From Acidobacteriota bacterium (GTDB taxonomy: Bacteria; Acidobacteriota; Aminicenantia; Aminicenantales; Saccharicenantaceae), in NCBI GenBank assembly GCA_033549365.1, contig JAWSUF010000002.1, positions 1 through 64,000 of the forward strand: a stretch of 64,000 bases of DNA, given 5' to 3'. The translations under genes were made by a program, and so were the position numbers. A model generated the notes under the pieces. That model made no database searches, had not been told where the DNA came from, and saw only the letters and a list, made by a program, of their open reading frames with translations. Positions 1-7,287 of this stretch are shown in pieces (within the stretch, counting starts at the first letter, position 1; each line of letters opens with the position of its first letter).

Positions 1-70
1 CTACGTTGGCAGCTGCGTATGTTTTTGATTTTGCTTAAGTTATAGGAGGCTCATGGAATAATGGCGAAAG

Positions 71-101
71 TCGGGTCTGAAACGGCGTTTTCATGGCCGC
101 G
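71..101 (+). repeat. Short dispersed repeat, copy 1 (3' half)
   Basis: Bases 76-101 are identical over 26 bp to 5715-5740. The shared core TCTGAAACGGCG also occurs at 1049-1060. The copy sits just upstream of the VapBC-like pair, while copy 3 lies just upstream of HicBA, so the repeat borders toxin-antitoxin modules. Its nature is unknown. Confidence 0.6.
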
Positions 102-191
102 ATGACGAAAAAAGAGAAATCGGCCGGGCTTCGAGCGTCTAATGATTCGGAGCGCAAACAGCGTGAGGAAGGTTGACGTGGGCCGGACTGC

Positions 192-223
192 TTGTTATCA
201 TGATTATGAAATTGTTATCATGA
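192..223 (+). promoter_or_regulatory. Paired direct repeat, probable antitoxin operator
   Basis: The 12-mer TTGTTATCATGA occurs at 192-203 and again at 212-223, exactly 20 bp apart, i.e. two helical turns on the same DNA face. It overlaps the first candidate start codon of the ribbon-helix-helix antitoxin. Such antitoxins commonly bind tandem sites to repress their own operon, so this is a likely autoregulatory operator (inference). Confidence 0.45.
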
Positions 224-483
224 AAGCATCAGGCATGGTCCGAACGCAGATCCAGCTCACGGAAAGCCAGGCGGGGGAATTGAAAAGGCTGGCGGCTGCG
301 CGCGGGGTGTCCATGGCGGAAATCATCCGCCAGGGCGTCGACGCGGTCTTGCGGTCGAAACCGTTCCCCGACGCCGAAGAACGGCGCAAAAAGGCCCTGG
401 CTCTGGCCGGGATGTATCGGTCGGGAAAGAGCGACGTCTCGAAGCGACACGACAAGTATCTGGCGGAAGATTTCGGCGGATGA
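220..483 (+). CDS. Ribbon-helix-helix (CopG/VapB-like) antitoxin
   Basis: Small protein of 87 residues from the ATG at 220; an in-frame ATG at 235 is an alternative start and the frame stays open upstream to 142. The N-terminus has the RHH pattern, a short strand (VRTQIQLTE) followed by two helices containing MAEIIRQGV. The C-terminal tail is charged, as expected for toxin wrapping. The stop overlaps the PIN-domain toxin start by 4 bp (ATGA), the usual antitoxin-first arrangement. The antitoxin should neutralise the downstream ribonuclease and repress the operon through the 192-223 repeats. The choice of start is uncertain. Confidence 0.8.
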   Translation: MKASGMVRTQIQLTESQAGELKRLAAARGVSMAEIIRQGVDAVLRSKPFPDAEERRKKALALAGMYRSGKSDVSKRHDKYLAEDFGG

Positions 484-878
484 ATATTTTCGTCGACACA
501 TCGGGGGTCTATGCGCTCTTGGACGCCGACGACTCCAACCATAGGAAGGCGAAGGAGGCGTGGAGCGAAGCCCTGAGGCCCGAGAATGCGTTGGTCACAA
601 CCAATTACATCCTCCTCGAGAGCTTCGCCCTCATCCAAAGCCGCCTCGGGCTGGACGCCCTCAGGGGGTTTCAAAGCGACATGGTCCCTCTTCTCGTCGT
701 CGAATGGATCGGGGAGGACGTTCACGCCCGCGCCGTGAGCGCGCTTCTGGCCGCTTCCCGGAAATCGCTCAGCCTGGCGGACTGCACGAGCTTCGAGGTC
801 ATGCGCGCTCTGAGCCTCACAAAAGCGCTCTCATTCGACGCTCACTTCACCGAGCAGGGCTTTTCGCGCATCCCTTAG
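480..878 (+). CDS. PIN-domain ribonuclease toxin (VapC-like)
   Basis: Protein of 132 residues, typical VapC length. PIN acidic residues are visible: the N-terminal MNIFVDTSGVYALLD gives the first Asp, Glu lies in the LLESFAL helix, and the C-terminal part carries SLADCTSFEVM and ALSFDAHF. VapC toxins are Mg-dependent endoribonucleases acting on tRNA or rRNA, held inactive by the cognate antitoxin. It is translationally coupled to the antitoxin by a 4 bp overlap. Family assignment is firm; the RNA target cannot be told from sequence. Confidence 0.88.
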   Translation: MNIFVDTSGVYALLDADDSNHRKAKEAWSEALRPENALVTTNYILLESFALIQSRLGLDALRGFQSDMVPLLVVEWIGEDVHARAVSALLAASRKSLSLADCTSFEVMRALSLTKALSFDAHFTEQGFSRIP

Positions 879-1030
879 CCGGCGCGGCAGGATCCTTTTT
901 CCCGGATCATCCGGCGTCGCTGCAGGAAGAACGTCGACATTCTGCTGATCGCCGACGGCCGACGCGACATGCAGACGCTGCTGCAGAGACGCTTGTTGGA
1001 AGCCTAAGACAGTCTTATCCGCCTTGGCCG

Positions 1031-1060
1031 CAATCCCGGAATCGGATCTCTGAAACGGCG
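1031..1060 (+). repeat. Short dispersed repeat, copy 2 (5' half)
   Basis: Matches 5697-5726 at 28 of 30 positions. It lies between the VapC-like gene and the end of the convergent DUF4143 gene. With copy 1 it brackets the VapBC-like pair as direct repeats sharing the TCTGAAACGGCG core. The rest of 879-1070 has no convincing gene; a short reading frame ending at 1007 may be debris. Confidence 0.6.
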
Positions 1061-1070
1061 CAGCGAAAAT

Positions 1071-2270
1071 CTAAAGAGCGAACCAGGGAACCACCCTGAC
1101 GCCCGCCCGGACGAAGACTTGATCCCCGCCGTAAATGAGAACACCTGGAGTTGCGGATGCCTTGTCGTCACCGGCGAGTCTCCCCCAGAAATGCAGCATG
1201 TCGAAGAAATCGGAGGCCGCGGTCTTCGCGGATTTGGCCTCGATGGGAATCCGCCTGTTTCCAAGCTCGACGATGAAATCGACCTCATGCCCGGCGGAAT
1301 CCCGCCAGAATCCGAGGGCCGGCCTGTGTCCGCGATGCAGGAAATTCTTGACGAGTTCGGAGGCGACAAAGCTTTCGAAAACGGCGCCGCGCTCGGCCCG
1401 GTGGGCGAGATGATCCGGCGATTCGATCTGGAGCAGCGAGCACAGGAGACCGGTGTCCAGGAAATATAATTTCGGGCTCTTGACCTGGCGTTTTCCGAAA
1501 TTATCGTGGTGGGGCCGCAGGAGCATGACGATGAAGCTCGCCTCGAGAACGGACAGCCACCGCCGGGCGGTCGCGTGGGAGATGCCGCAATCGGACCCGA
1601 GGCCGGAAAGGTTGAGCAGGCCGCCGCTTCGCCCGGCGCACAGGCGGACGAATCTGCCGAAAGCTTCCATGTCCCCGACATTGAGGATGTTCCGGACGTC
1701 CCGTTCCAGGTATGTCTGGTGATAGTCCGGGAGCCAATCGCGCGCCGGAATCCCCCGATCGTGGATTCGGGGATAAAAGCCGGTATGGAGCGCCTCCTCC
1801 AGGCTGAAGCGAGGTGGGACGGAGTTCATCGATGTCTGGGACTCCAGGTCAAGGGGTTCCCGATCCATCAATTCCGCCAGGGAAAACGGCAGCAGGTGGA
1901 GAACGGCGCAACGGCCGGCCAGCGACTGGGAGATGCTCTGCATCAGGAGGAAATTCTGCGACCCGGTCAAGATGAACCGGCCGGTTCGATCGGGCCGTTC
2001 GTCGACAAGGACCTGGATATAGGAGAAAAGATCGGGGGTTCTCTGGACTTCGTCGAGGATAACCGGTTCTTTGAACCGAGCCAGGAAGCCGCGCGGATCC
2101 TCCAGGGCAAAACGCCGCTCATCGGGGAGTTCAAGGGATATGTAGAGATAGTCGGGAAAGACGGATCTGACAAGAGTTGTTTTGCCGGACTGACGAGGCC
2201 CGGTCACACTCACAACGGGAAACTGGCCGGCGGCCTTACGCAGGCGTTTTTCAAGAGTTCGTCGAATCAT
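1071..2270 (-). CDS. AAA-type ATPase with DUF4143 domain (1)
   Basis: Protein of 399 residues with the standard AAA_14 plus DUF4143 layout. Walker A is GPRQSGKTT near residue 24, Walker B VILDEVQR near 71, and a sensor-like LTGSQNF near 101. A middle winged-helix-like section (CGISHATARRWLSVLE) is followed by a PD-(D/E)XK-like end with FWRDSAGHEVDFIVE and IPIEAKSAKT. The biochemical role of this very common prokaryotic family is not established; a nuclease-like C-terminus is suggestive. It is convergent with the VapC-like gene. A 15 bp inverted repeat lies directly upstream of the start. It is one of four intact members in the window. Confidence 0.88.
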   Translation of the reverse strand: MIRRTLEKRLRKAAGQFPVVSVTGPRQSGKTTLVRSVFPDYLYISLELPDERRFALEDPRGFLARFKEPVILDEVQRTPDLFSYIQVLVDERPDRTGRFILTGSQNFLLMQSISQSLAGRCAVLHLLPFSLAELMDREPLDLESQTSMNSVPPRFSLEEALHTGFYPRIHDRGIPARDWLPDYHQTYLERDVRNILNVGDMEAFGRFVRLCAGRSGGLLNLSGLGSDCGISHATARRWLSVLEASFIVMLLRPHHDNFGKRQVKSPKLYFLDTGLLCSLLQIESPDHLAHRAERGAVFESFVASELVKNFLHRGHRPALGFWRDSAGHEVDFIVELGNRRIPIEAKSAKTAASDFFDMLHFWGRLAGDDKASATPGVLIYGGDQVFVRAGVRVVPWFAL

Positions 2271-2282
2271 GACGGATCAAGC

Positions 2283-2336
2283 CTTGCAATATGAATATTG
2301 TATATTCATATTGCAAGCTTCTTGTGCCTTTGTCAA
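2283..2336 (-). promoter_or_regulatory. Promoter with perfect 15 bp palindromic operator
   Basis: On the minus strand a TTGACA (2336-2331) is followed after 17 bp by CAATAT (2313-2308). The -10 lies inside a perfect inverted repeat: CTTGCAATATGAATA at 2283-2297 and its exact complement at 2303-2317, with a 5 bp centre. The palindrome begins 13 bp before the start codon at 2270. A repressor bound here would block initiation. The regulator is unknown. Confidence 0.6.
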
Positions 2337-2517
2337 GCATTTTCTTCCGGCGCTGTCTCTTGTTTATCCCCGCGAGAGCTGTAACTCCATAAAAAGCGGC
2401 TGAATCAACCGGAATCGAAAGCCGTGTGATTTTAGGAATTCCTGATCAGCCAAAGGGGGATTGACGGCGGCACGGATGTGAATTGTTGCTCGGCAAGCTT
2501 TATATTTGCAAACGTAT

Positions 2518-2546
2518 TTGACAAATAGACGGCCATATGTTAATTA
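2518..2546 (+). promoter_or_regulatory. Sigma70-type promoter for a leaderless message
   Basis: TTGACA (2518-2523), 17 bp spacer, TAATTA (2541-2546), then 7 nt (TAGTTTC) before ATG 2554. Transcription would start at or one base before the A of the ATG, and there is no Shine-Dalgarno. The geometry is identical to the promoter at 61140-61168 in front of another DUF4143 gene. Confidence 0.6.
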
Positions 2547-2553
2547 TAGTTTC

Positions 2554-3684
2554 ATGCTAGGGCGTCCTTTTTGGGTGAAGCGAATTCATGAGGCCTGGAA
2601 AAAGCGGCCGATCGTTTGGCTGGCCGGAGTCCGCCGAGTCGGGAAAACCACTCTGGCGCGGATGTTGGCGGACACCGTCCATCTCAACTGCGATCTCCCC
2701 TCCGACGCGAGGCGTTTGGAAGACCCGGAGCTTTTCCTGGGTGCCCAGACGAAGGGAGCCGTTGTTGTCTTAGACGAGATCCACCGGCTTCCCGATCCCA
2801 GCCGCATTCTGAAAATTGCAGCCGATGTCTATCCGCAACTTCGCATCCTGGCCACAGGTTCGTCCACTCTGGCTGCGACGCGAAAGTTCAGAGATACGTT
2901 GACGGGTCGGAAGGTCGTCATTCATCTTTCGCCTGTGCTCTGGAGCGAATGTCGGGACGACTTCGGGATCGCCGACCTTGACCAGCGGCTCCATTACGGC
3001 GGACTTCCTGAATTTCTTCTGAGTCCGGTAAAGGACGAATCCCTGTTTTCCGAGTGGATGGACAGTTTCTATGCGAGAGATATTCAGGAGCTTTTTGCCG
3101 TGCGCGAACGGGCGGGCTTCCTCAACCTTTTCCGTCTTCTTCTCAGACAAAGCGGCGGTCTGGCGGACTATTCGGCGCTCTCGCGGGAATGCGACATCAG
3201 CCGTCAGACGGTCAAGACCTATCTGGAAGCCCTGAGCATCGCTTGCGCCGTCATTGCCGTATCTCCCTTTCACGGCGGAGGAAGACAGGAGCTCGTGAAA
3301 CGGCCTAAGGTTTACGGATTCGACACCGGTTTCGTGGCCTACGCCCGGGGATGGACGGACATCCGGGACGATGACCGGGGTCTTCTGTGGGAACACCTGG
3401 TGCTCGACAGCCTGAGAGCCAAGACGGGCGGTGAAGGGCTGCATCACTGGAGAGACAAATCCGGCCGGGAGGTGGATTTTGTCGTCCGCCGCGGGCGGGA
3501 GGTCGACGCCGTCGAATGCAAAATCAATCCCGACCGTTTCGATGCGGCATCGCTGGCCGTCTTCCGCGAAGCCTATCCGCGCGGGAGGAATCTTCTTGTG
3601 TGTCCGGGCGTCGACGAGCCTTATGAGCGGCGGATCAAAGGCCTCGTGGTCCGCGTCGTCGGGACGCAAGCTCTCATGGAGTGA
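2554..3684 (+). CDS. AAA-type ATPase with DUF4143 domain (2)
   Basis: The frame is open from 2506, but ATG 2554 is chosen because a consensus promoter sits immediately before it, giving 376 residues (MLGRPFWVKR...). Walker A is GVRRVGKTT, Walker B AVVVLDEIHR, and the sensor-like motif ILATGSSTL. The C-terminal PD-(D/E)XK-like motif is HWRDKSGREVDFVV with VECKIN. A central helix-turn-helix (CDISRQTVKTYLEAL) is seen. It is divergent from DUF4143 gene 1, with 284 bp between the starts. The C-terminal CPGVDEPY segment is echoed at nucleotide level at 5309-5331, evidence of a degraded relative nearby. Function of the family is unknown. Confidence 0.87.
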   Translation: MLGRPFWVKRIHEAWKKRPIVWLAGVRRVGKTTLARMLADTVHLNCDLPSDARRLEDPELFLGAQTKGAVVVLDEIHRLPDPSRILKIAADVYPQLRILATGSSTLAATRKFRDTLTGRKVVIHLSPVLWSECRDDFGIADLDQRLHYGGLPEFLLSPVKDESLFSEWMDSFYARDIQELFAVRERAGFLNLFRLLLRQSGGLADYSALSRECDISRQTVKTYLEALSIACAVIAVSPFHGGGRQELVKRPKVYGFDTGFVAYARGWTDIRDDDRGLLWEHLVLDSLRAKTGGEGLHHWRDKSGREVDFVVRRGREVDAVECKINPDRFDAASLAVFREAYPRGRNLLVCPGVDEPYERRIKGLVVRVVGTQALME

Positions 3685-3853
3685 CCGGCCCCGGCGAACC
3701 GAAAATACTTAACTGCTTTCTTGCCGATTGAGTGAATCCATGGAGACATCCGTGTTTTCGCATCGCTCCTTGTGGTCTGAATGACCTGCCTCCCGGATCT
3801 TGGTCGATTCCGGATGCAACTTTTTTTAAAAAATCGGGCATTCGGAAAAGATG

Positions 3854-3882
3854 TTGCTTATTCGAAAAGTTGCTCATAAAAT
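3854..3882 (+). promoter_or_regulatory. Promoter of propeller lipoprotein gene
   Basis: TTGCTT (3854-3859), 17 bp spacer, TAAAAT (3877-3882), giving a leader of about 55 nt before GTG 3943. The surrounding 3685-3942 is AT-richer than the genes and shows nothing else convincing. Confidence 0.5.
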
Positions 3883-3942
3883 GGACGAGACACGGCGTGC
3901 AGGTCATCAGATGTCGCATAACTTCCATTCAAGGAGTGGAAT

Positions 3943-5187
3943 GTGAGACTGAAGAATAAAACCTCTTATCATGTTGCAATTTGCTTTCTTTGCACATTTT
4001 CCATGTCGGCATTTCTATCATGCGAGAAAAAAACCACGGAACGTGATTTTGAGGGATTATCGGTTGAGGCCGCAATCCGGCAAAAAGCCGAGGTCGTGAA
4101 TAATCCCAAAACACCTGTCCCAAGACCAGGCCGGAGAAAAAAGCTGGTCTTTGAGGAAAAAATAACCATCGGCGTAAGCGAGGGGGATGAAAACCATATA
4201 TTCGGGCAAAGTCTTTATGTCAACATGGATGACGGCGGAAACTTTTACGTTACGGATTGGGACCGGAAGCATATCCGCAAATTCTCCCCTGACGGAAAAT
4301 ATCTGCTTGCCATAGGTGGGCCGGGCCAGGGTCCGGGAGAATTTCAAAATGTCTGGGGACCTAAATTCGACTCCTCCGGAAACCTTTATGTCCGTGATAT
4401 CGCCAATCAAAAAATCAGCTTTTTTTCAAAATCCGGCGAGTTTATCAAAGGGATAAACGCGCCTCAGGATGTAAGTGATGTTACGATTCTGCCCAACGGC
4501 AACTATTTTACATCAAAGACAGAAAGAATTGAGGATCCCAAGGTCGTCATATATATGCTTATCTATGGGATATATGATACGGATTTCCATCTTTTAAAGG
4601 AATTCGAACAAGTCAAACAAGAAATCAGGCAGCGTGAGACAAAAACCCGCGCCCAATTTTTTGCCGGGATATTGAGCGATTCCGCTTATAAACCTCGTTT
4701 TCTTCAGGAGATCACCGAGGAAGGAAAAATCCATACCGGAAACGCTGTGACATATGAAATTAAGATCTACTCCCAAGAAGGGGATCTCCAAAGGAGAATC
4801 ACCCGGGAATACCAGCCGATTCAAGTAACACAATCCCATAAAGATAATTTTTTTGAAGTGCAGAGCATTGATCTGCTGAGAAGGTTGCCGACCGGAGATT
4901 CTTTCAAAGAGGAAGTCCTGAAACATATGGAATACCCCAAATTTCTTCCGCCTTATACGTGGTTTTCGGTCATGGACAACGGCTGGCTGTATGTGGTGGC
5001 GGATGCCATCGAAGGAGACTATGCCCTGATCGACTTGTTCGATGAACAGGGAATTTATATCGGCCGTTTCCAATCGAATCTTCCGGCTGCTCAGGTCTTT
5101 TTTAAAAACGGGCTGGCTTATGCGGTTGTCACTGAAGATGATTATAAATGCATAAAGGCGTATACATACAAAATTGTGAATTACTGA
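3943..5187 (+). CDS. NHL-type six-bladed beta-propeller lipoprotein
   Basis: Starts at GTG 3943 with AAGGAG 6 bp upstream; 414 residues. The N-terminal signal ends in a lipobox (SAFLSC, Cys about 27), so it is a predicted membrane-anchored lipoprotein. The body shows NHL/6-bladed repeats such as NFYVTDWDRKHIRKFSPDGK and AIGGPGQGPGEF, then NLYVRDIANQKISFFSKSGE. Such propellers bind ligands or partners and no catalytic motif is seen. The paralogue at 13792-14955 has the same GQGPGEF signature. It is AT-richer than its neighbours, possibly acquired. Ligand unknown. Confidence 0.82.
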   Translation: MRLKNKTSYHVAICFLCTFSMSAFLSCEKKTTERDFEGLSVEAAIRQKAEVVNNPKTPVPRPGRRKKLVFEEKITIGVSEGDENHIFGQSLYVNMDDGGNFYVTDWDRKHIRKFSPDGKYLLAIGGPGQGPGEFQNVWGPKFDSSGNLYVRDIANQKISFFSKSGEFIKGINAPQDVSDVTILPNGNYFTSKTERIEDPKVVIYMLIYGIYDTDFHLLKEFEQVKQEIRQRETKTRAQFFAGILSDSAYKPRFLQEITEEGKIHTGNAVTYEIKIYSQEGDLQRRITREYQPIQVTQSHKDNFFEVQSIDLLRRLPTGDSFKEEVLKHMEYPKFLPPYTWFSVMDNGWLYVVADAIEGDYALIDLFDEQGIYIGRFQSNLPAAQVFFKNGLAYAVVTEDDYKCIKAYTYKIVNY

Positions 5188-5340
5188 GCGGAATCATTCG
5201 ACCTCCATAATGGCTGCGAGGGAAGGATCTATGTCGGAACATTCGAAAGACCCGCGAACGAAACGGCGTCCTTGCTGGTTGGCCACGATCCAAGCCGGAA
5301 TTCTTTTTTGAGTCCGGGTGTCGACGAGCCCTATTTTTCC
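5188..5340 (+). pseudogene. Intergenic debris with a DUF4143 3'-end remnant
   Basis: Bases 5309-5331 match 3603-3625, the CPGVDEPY codons near the end of DUF4143 gene 2, at 21 of 23 positions. The remainder of the stretch has no open gene. I read it as the scar of a lost paralogue joined to the propeller fragment that follows. Confidence 0.4.
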
Positions 5341-5378
5341 CTTCCTATGAGATCTTCTCCGCCGGGCAGCACCACACG

Positions 5379-5747
5379 ATGACTTACAACAAGAACACGC
5401 GATTTGGATATATCGATATCCGCTATAACGAAGGACTGGACAAGCTGTTTCTGCTTTATTCAGGCATCTGCAAATATAATCCTGAAAACATTAGGGGCGA
5501 ATTCGGCGACATCATTTATGTTTTCAATCGAATGGGAATTCCTGTAGAAAAACTGGAATTGGATAAGCCCATTTTTCAATTCGGAGTTTCCGATGACGGC
5601 TCTGCAATTTATGGGCTGTCGGATACGGAAATATTGAAATTTGAATATCGTCATCCGGTGGACAAGGCGGTGACTTCTTCCGGTTCGCCAGAGCTGCAAT
5701 CCCGGAATCGGGGCTCTGAAACGGCGTTTTCATGGCCGCGGCGATAA
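5379..5747 (+). pseudogene. 3' fragment of a TolB-like/BF3164-type propeller gene
   Basis: An open frame of 122 codons without signal peptide or good ribosome site. Readable propeller-like sequence (FSAGQHHTMTYNK, FGYIDIRYNEGLDKLFLLYSG, YVFNRMGIPVEKLELD) extends upstream of the first ATG to about 5340 and then is lost in DUF4143-like debris. The last 17 codons run into dispersed repeat copy 3, so the natural C-terminus is also replaced. It resembles the end of BF3164/six-bladed propeller lipoproteins. Truncated on both sides, it is most likely not functional. Confidence 0.55.
5697..5740 (+). repeat. Short dispersed repeat, copy 3 (full length)
   Basis: The longest copy, about 44 bp. Its left part equals 1031-1060 (28/30) and its right part equals 76-101 (26/26). 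It directly precedes the hicBA promoter and terminates the propeller fragment. Confidence 0.65.
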
Positions 5748-5750
5748 TTG

Positions 5751-5763
5751 TTGTATAATACAA
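5751..5763 (+). promoter_or_regulatory. hicBA -10 element inside an operator palindrome
   Basis: TTGTAT-A-ATACAA (5751-5763) is a perfect 6 bp inverted repeat with a one-base centre. It contains the -10 TATAAT (5754-5759), 18 bp before the hicB ATG. No good -35 is visible because repeat copy 3 fills that position. HicB DNA-binding autorepression at this site is inferred. Confidence 0.5.
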
Positions 5764-5777
5764 ATCGGAGTTGAAAA

Positions 5778-6002
5778 ATGTCCTACAAAGTCAGTGTCGT
5801 AATTGAAAAAGATGACCATGGCTACTATGCCTTCGCTCCTGAGCTCGAAGGCTGCCAGACACAAGGGGATTCCCTGGAGGAAGCCTTGGCCAACATCAAA
5901 GAAGCGATCGAGCTTTATCTGGAAACTCTCTCGAAAGAGGAGATCCGGGCACGCTTGAGCAAAGAGATCCTGACCACATCATTAGAGATCTCCGTTGCCT
6001 AA
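5778..6002 (+). CDS. hicB: HicB-family antitoxin
   Basis: Protein of 74 residues with the HicB partial RNase-H-like fold signature: YKVSVVIEKDDHGYYAFAPELEGCQTQGDSLEEALANIKEA (shown here only to name the blocks VIEKD, APELEGC and GDSLEEA). GGAG lies 7 bp before the ATG. It is encoded upstream of and overlapping HicA by 8 bp, so this locus has antitoxin-first order. There is no separate helix-turn-helix domain in the short C-terminus, so DNA binding may need the complex or a basic tail. It should bind and mask HicA. Confidence 0.85.
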   Translation: MSYKVSVVIEKDDHGYYAFAPELEGCQTQGDSLEEALANIKEAIELYLETLSKEEIRARLSKEILTTSLEISVA

Positions 6003-6195
6003 AACGCCGCGCCTATCCGCTCAAGATGCCGAAGCTCTCTTGCTGAAAGCCGGATTTCTATTAGCGCGAAGCAGGGGAAGCCATCGGATTTACGTTAGGG
6101 GAAATGCCAGGTTCGTGATTCCTTTCCATCAAGGAAAAACACTTCACCCGAAAATTGTTAAACATTTGATGGGGGTACTTGATCCCGGTAGCTGA
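5995..6195 (+). CDS. hicA: HicA-family mRNA interferase toxin
   Basis: Starts with TTG 5995 inside the end of hicB; 66 residues, normal for HicA. The dsRBD-like fold signature is clear: LLLKAGFLLARSRGSHRIYVR with the catalytic His in GSH, then VIPFHQGKTLHPKIVKHLM. HicA cleaves mRNA and tmRNA independently of ribosomes and is neutralised by HicB. The 8 bp overlap implies coupled translation. Confidence 0.85.
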   Translation: MPKTPRLSAQDAEALLLKAGFLLARSRGSHRIYVRGNARFVIPFHQGKTLHPKIVKHLMGVLDPGS

Positions 6196-6245
6196 GAAGA
6201 CTGCTACCACCCGGCCTTTAGAAAAAGTGCGAAAAACCGGCGGCT

Positions 6246-6280
6246 TCCGCCGTCATATCAATACGGGTATTGACGGCGGA
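6246..6280 (+). terminator. Strong bulged hairpin between hicA and radC
   Basis: TCCGCCGT (6246-6253) pairs with ACGGCGGA (6273-6280) and CAATA (6259-6263) with TATTG (6268-6272). The loop is 4 nt with a 5 nt bulge. No T tract follows. It ends 4 bp before ATG 6285 of radC, so it could end hicBA transcripts or restrain radC translation. Confidence 0.4.
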
Positions 6281-6284
6281 GCGA

Positions 6285-7244
6285 ATGACGAACGAATCGG
6301 ATATCGACAAATCGAGCGCAGACCGGAGCGGGGCGAACCCCAAGATATGCGGCGGAGAATCCGGTGAATCTCGATGCGCGCCGCGAAGCGAACCCGTTTC
6401 GCTCGACGGCGGACCGGGAGGCGAAGTCCCCGGGAACTCCCTCGGTTCGGGGCGCAGTGACTGTCCGTACTCTCTCGGGCGTAGGTCGGGGCCTGAAACT
6501 CGCCTCGCTGAAAGCCACTCCTCTCGCAACCGTGAAGGCCACCGCTCCCGCCTTCGCGAGAAATTCCTTCGCGGCGGCCTGGCGGGTTTCCTGGATTACG
6601 AGGTCATCGAGCTCCTCCTCGCCCTGGGGACGCCCCGGCGGGACTGCCGGGAACCGGCCCGGGAGGCGCTCCGGACTTTCAAGTCCTTCCGGGGCGTTCT
6701 CGAGGCGCCTTCCCACGAGCTTCAGAAAATCCGGGGCATCGGGCCGCGGAACGTCTTCGGCATCAAGCTCATCCACGAGGTCTCGCGCCGCTTCCTCAAG
6801 GACCGGATGATGAGCCGCCCGGTCTGCCCGTCGTCGCGGGCCGTCTTCGACTACCTCTCGCACAGCCTGCGCGACCAGCGCAAAGAGCTCTTCAAGGTGC
6901 TGTTCCTCGACGCCAAAAACCGGATCATCGAGGAAAAAACGCTCTTCGAGGGCACGGTGAACTCCAGCGCCGTCTACCCCCGCGAGGTCATCGAGGACGC
7001 CCTGCGCACCCGGGCCACGGGACTCATCTTCGTCCACAACCATCCGTCGGGCGATCCGGAGCCGTCGTCCTGCGATCGCGAAATTACGCGCGACCTCGTC
7101 TTCGCGGCCGGCCTCCTCCAGATCAAGGTCCTCGACCACATCGTGATCGGCAACAACCGCTACTTCAGCTTCGCCGACCACGGCCTGATCGAGGAGTACG
7201 GGTTCCAGTTCCTGCGTGTCCAGAGGGCGGGAAGCGGAGGTTGA
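6285..7244 (+). CDS. radC: RadC-family JAB/MPN-domain protein
   Basis: From ATG 6285 the protein has 319 residues; a TTG at 6270 is possible. The helix-hairpin-helix part (LQKIRGIGPRNVFGIKLI) precedes a JAB domain with the metalloprotease-like motif HNHPSGDPEPSSCD. Conserved RadC sequence begins only about residue 82 (GHRSRLREKFLRGG). The first 80 residues are Gly/Ser/Arg-rich and unlike the family, which normally totals about 225 residues. That extension may be untranslated or repeat-derived. RadC was named for DNA repair, but its real role is unsettled. Confidence 0.85.
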   Translation: MTNESDIDKSSADRSGANPKICGGESGESRCAPRSEPVSLDGGPGGEVPGNSLGSGRSDCPYSLGRRSGPETRLAESHSSRNREGHRSRLREKFLRGGLAGFLDYEVIELLLALGTPRRDCREPAREALRTFKSFRGVLEAPSHELQKIRGIGPRNVFGIKLIHEVSRRFLKDRMMSRPVCPSSRAVFDYLSHSLRDQRKELFKVLFLDAKNRIIEEKTLFEGTVNSSAVYPREVIEDALRTRATGLIFVHNHPSGDPEPSSCDREITRDLVFAAGLLQIKVLDHIVIGNNRYFSFADHGLIEEYGFQFLRVQRAGSGG

Positions 7245-7287
7245 AGAAAACGGCCGGCGCGGGTAAACTGGGGCAAGGGAGGCCGCC

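Noticed and set aside
897-1007. A short frame after the VapC-like gene reading like a nucleotidyltransferase scrap (DILLIAD)
   Set aside because: Too short and without start or ribosome site; could be a remnant but the evidence is thin.
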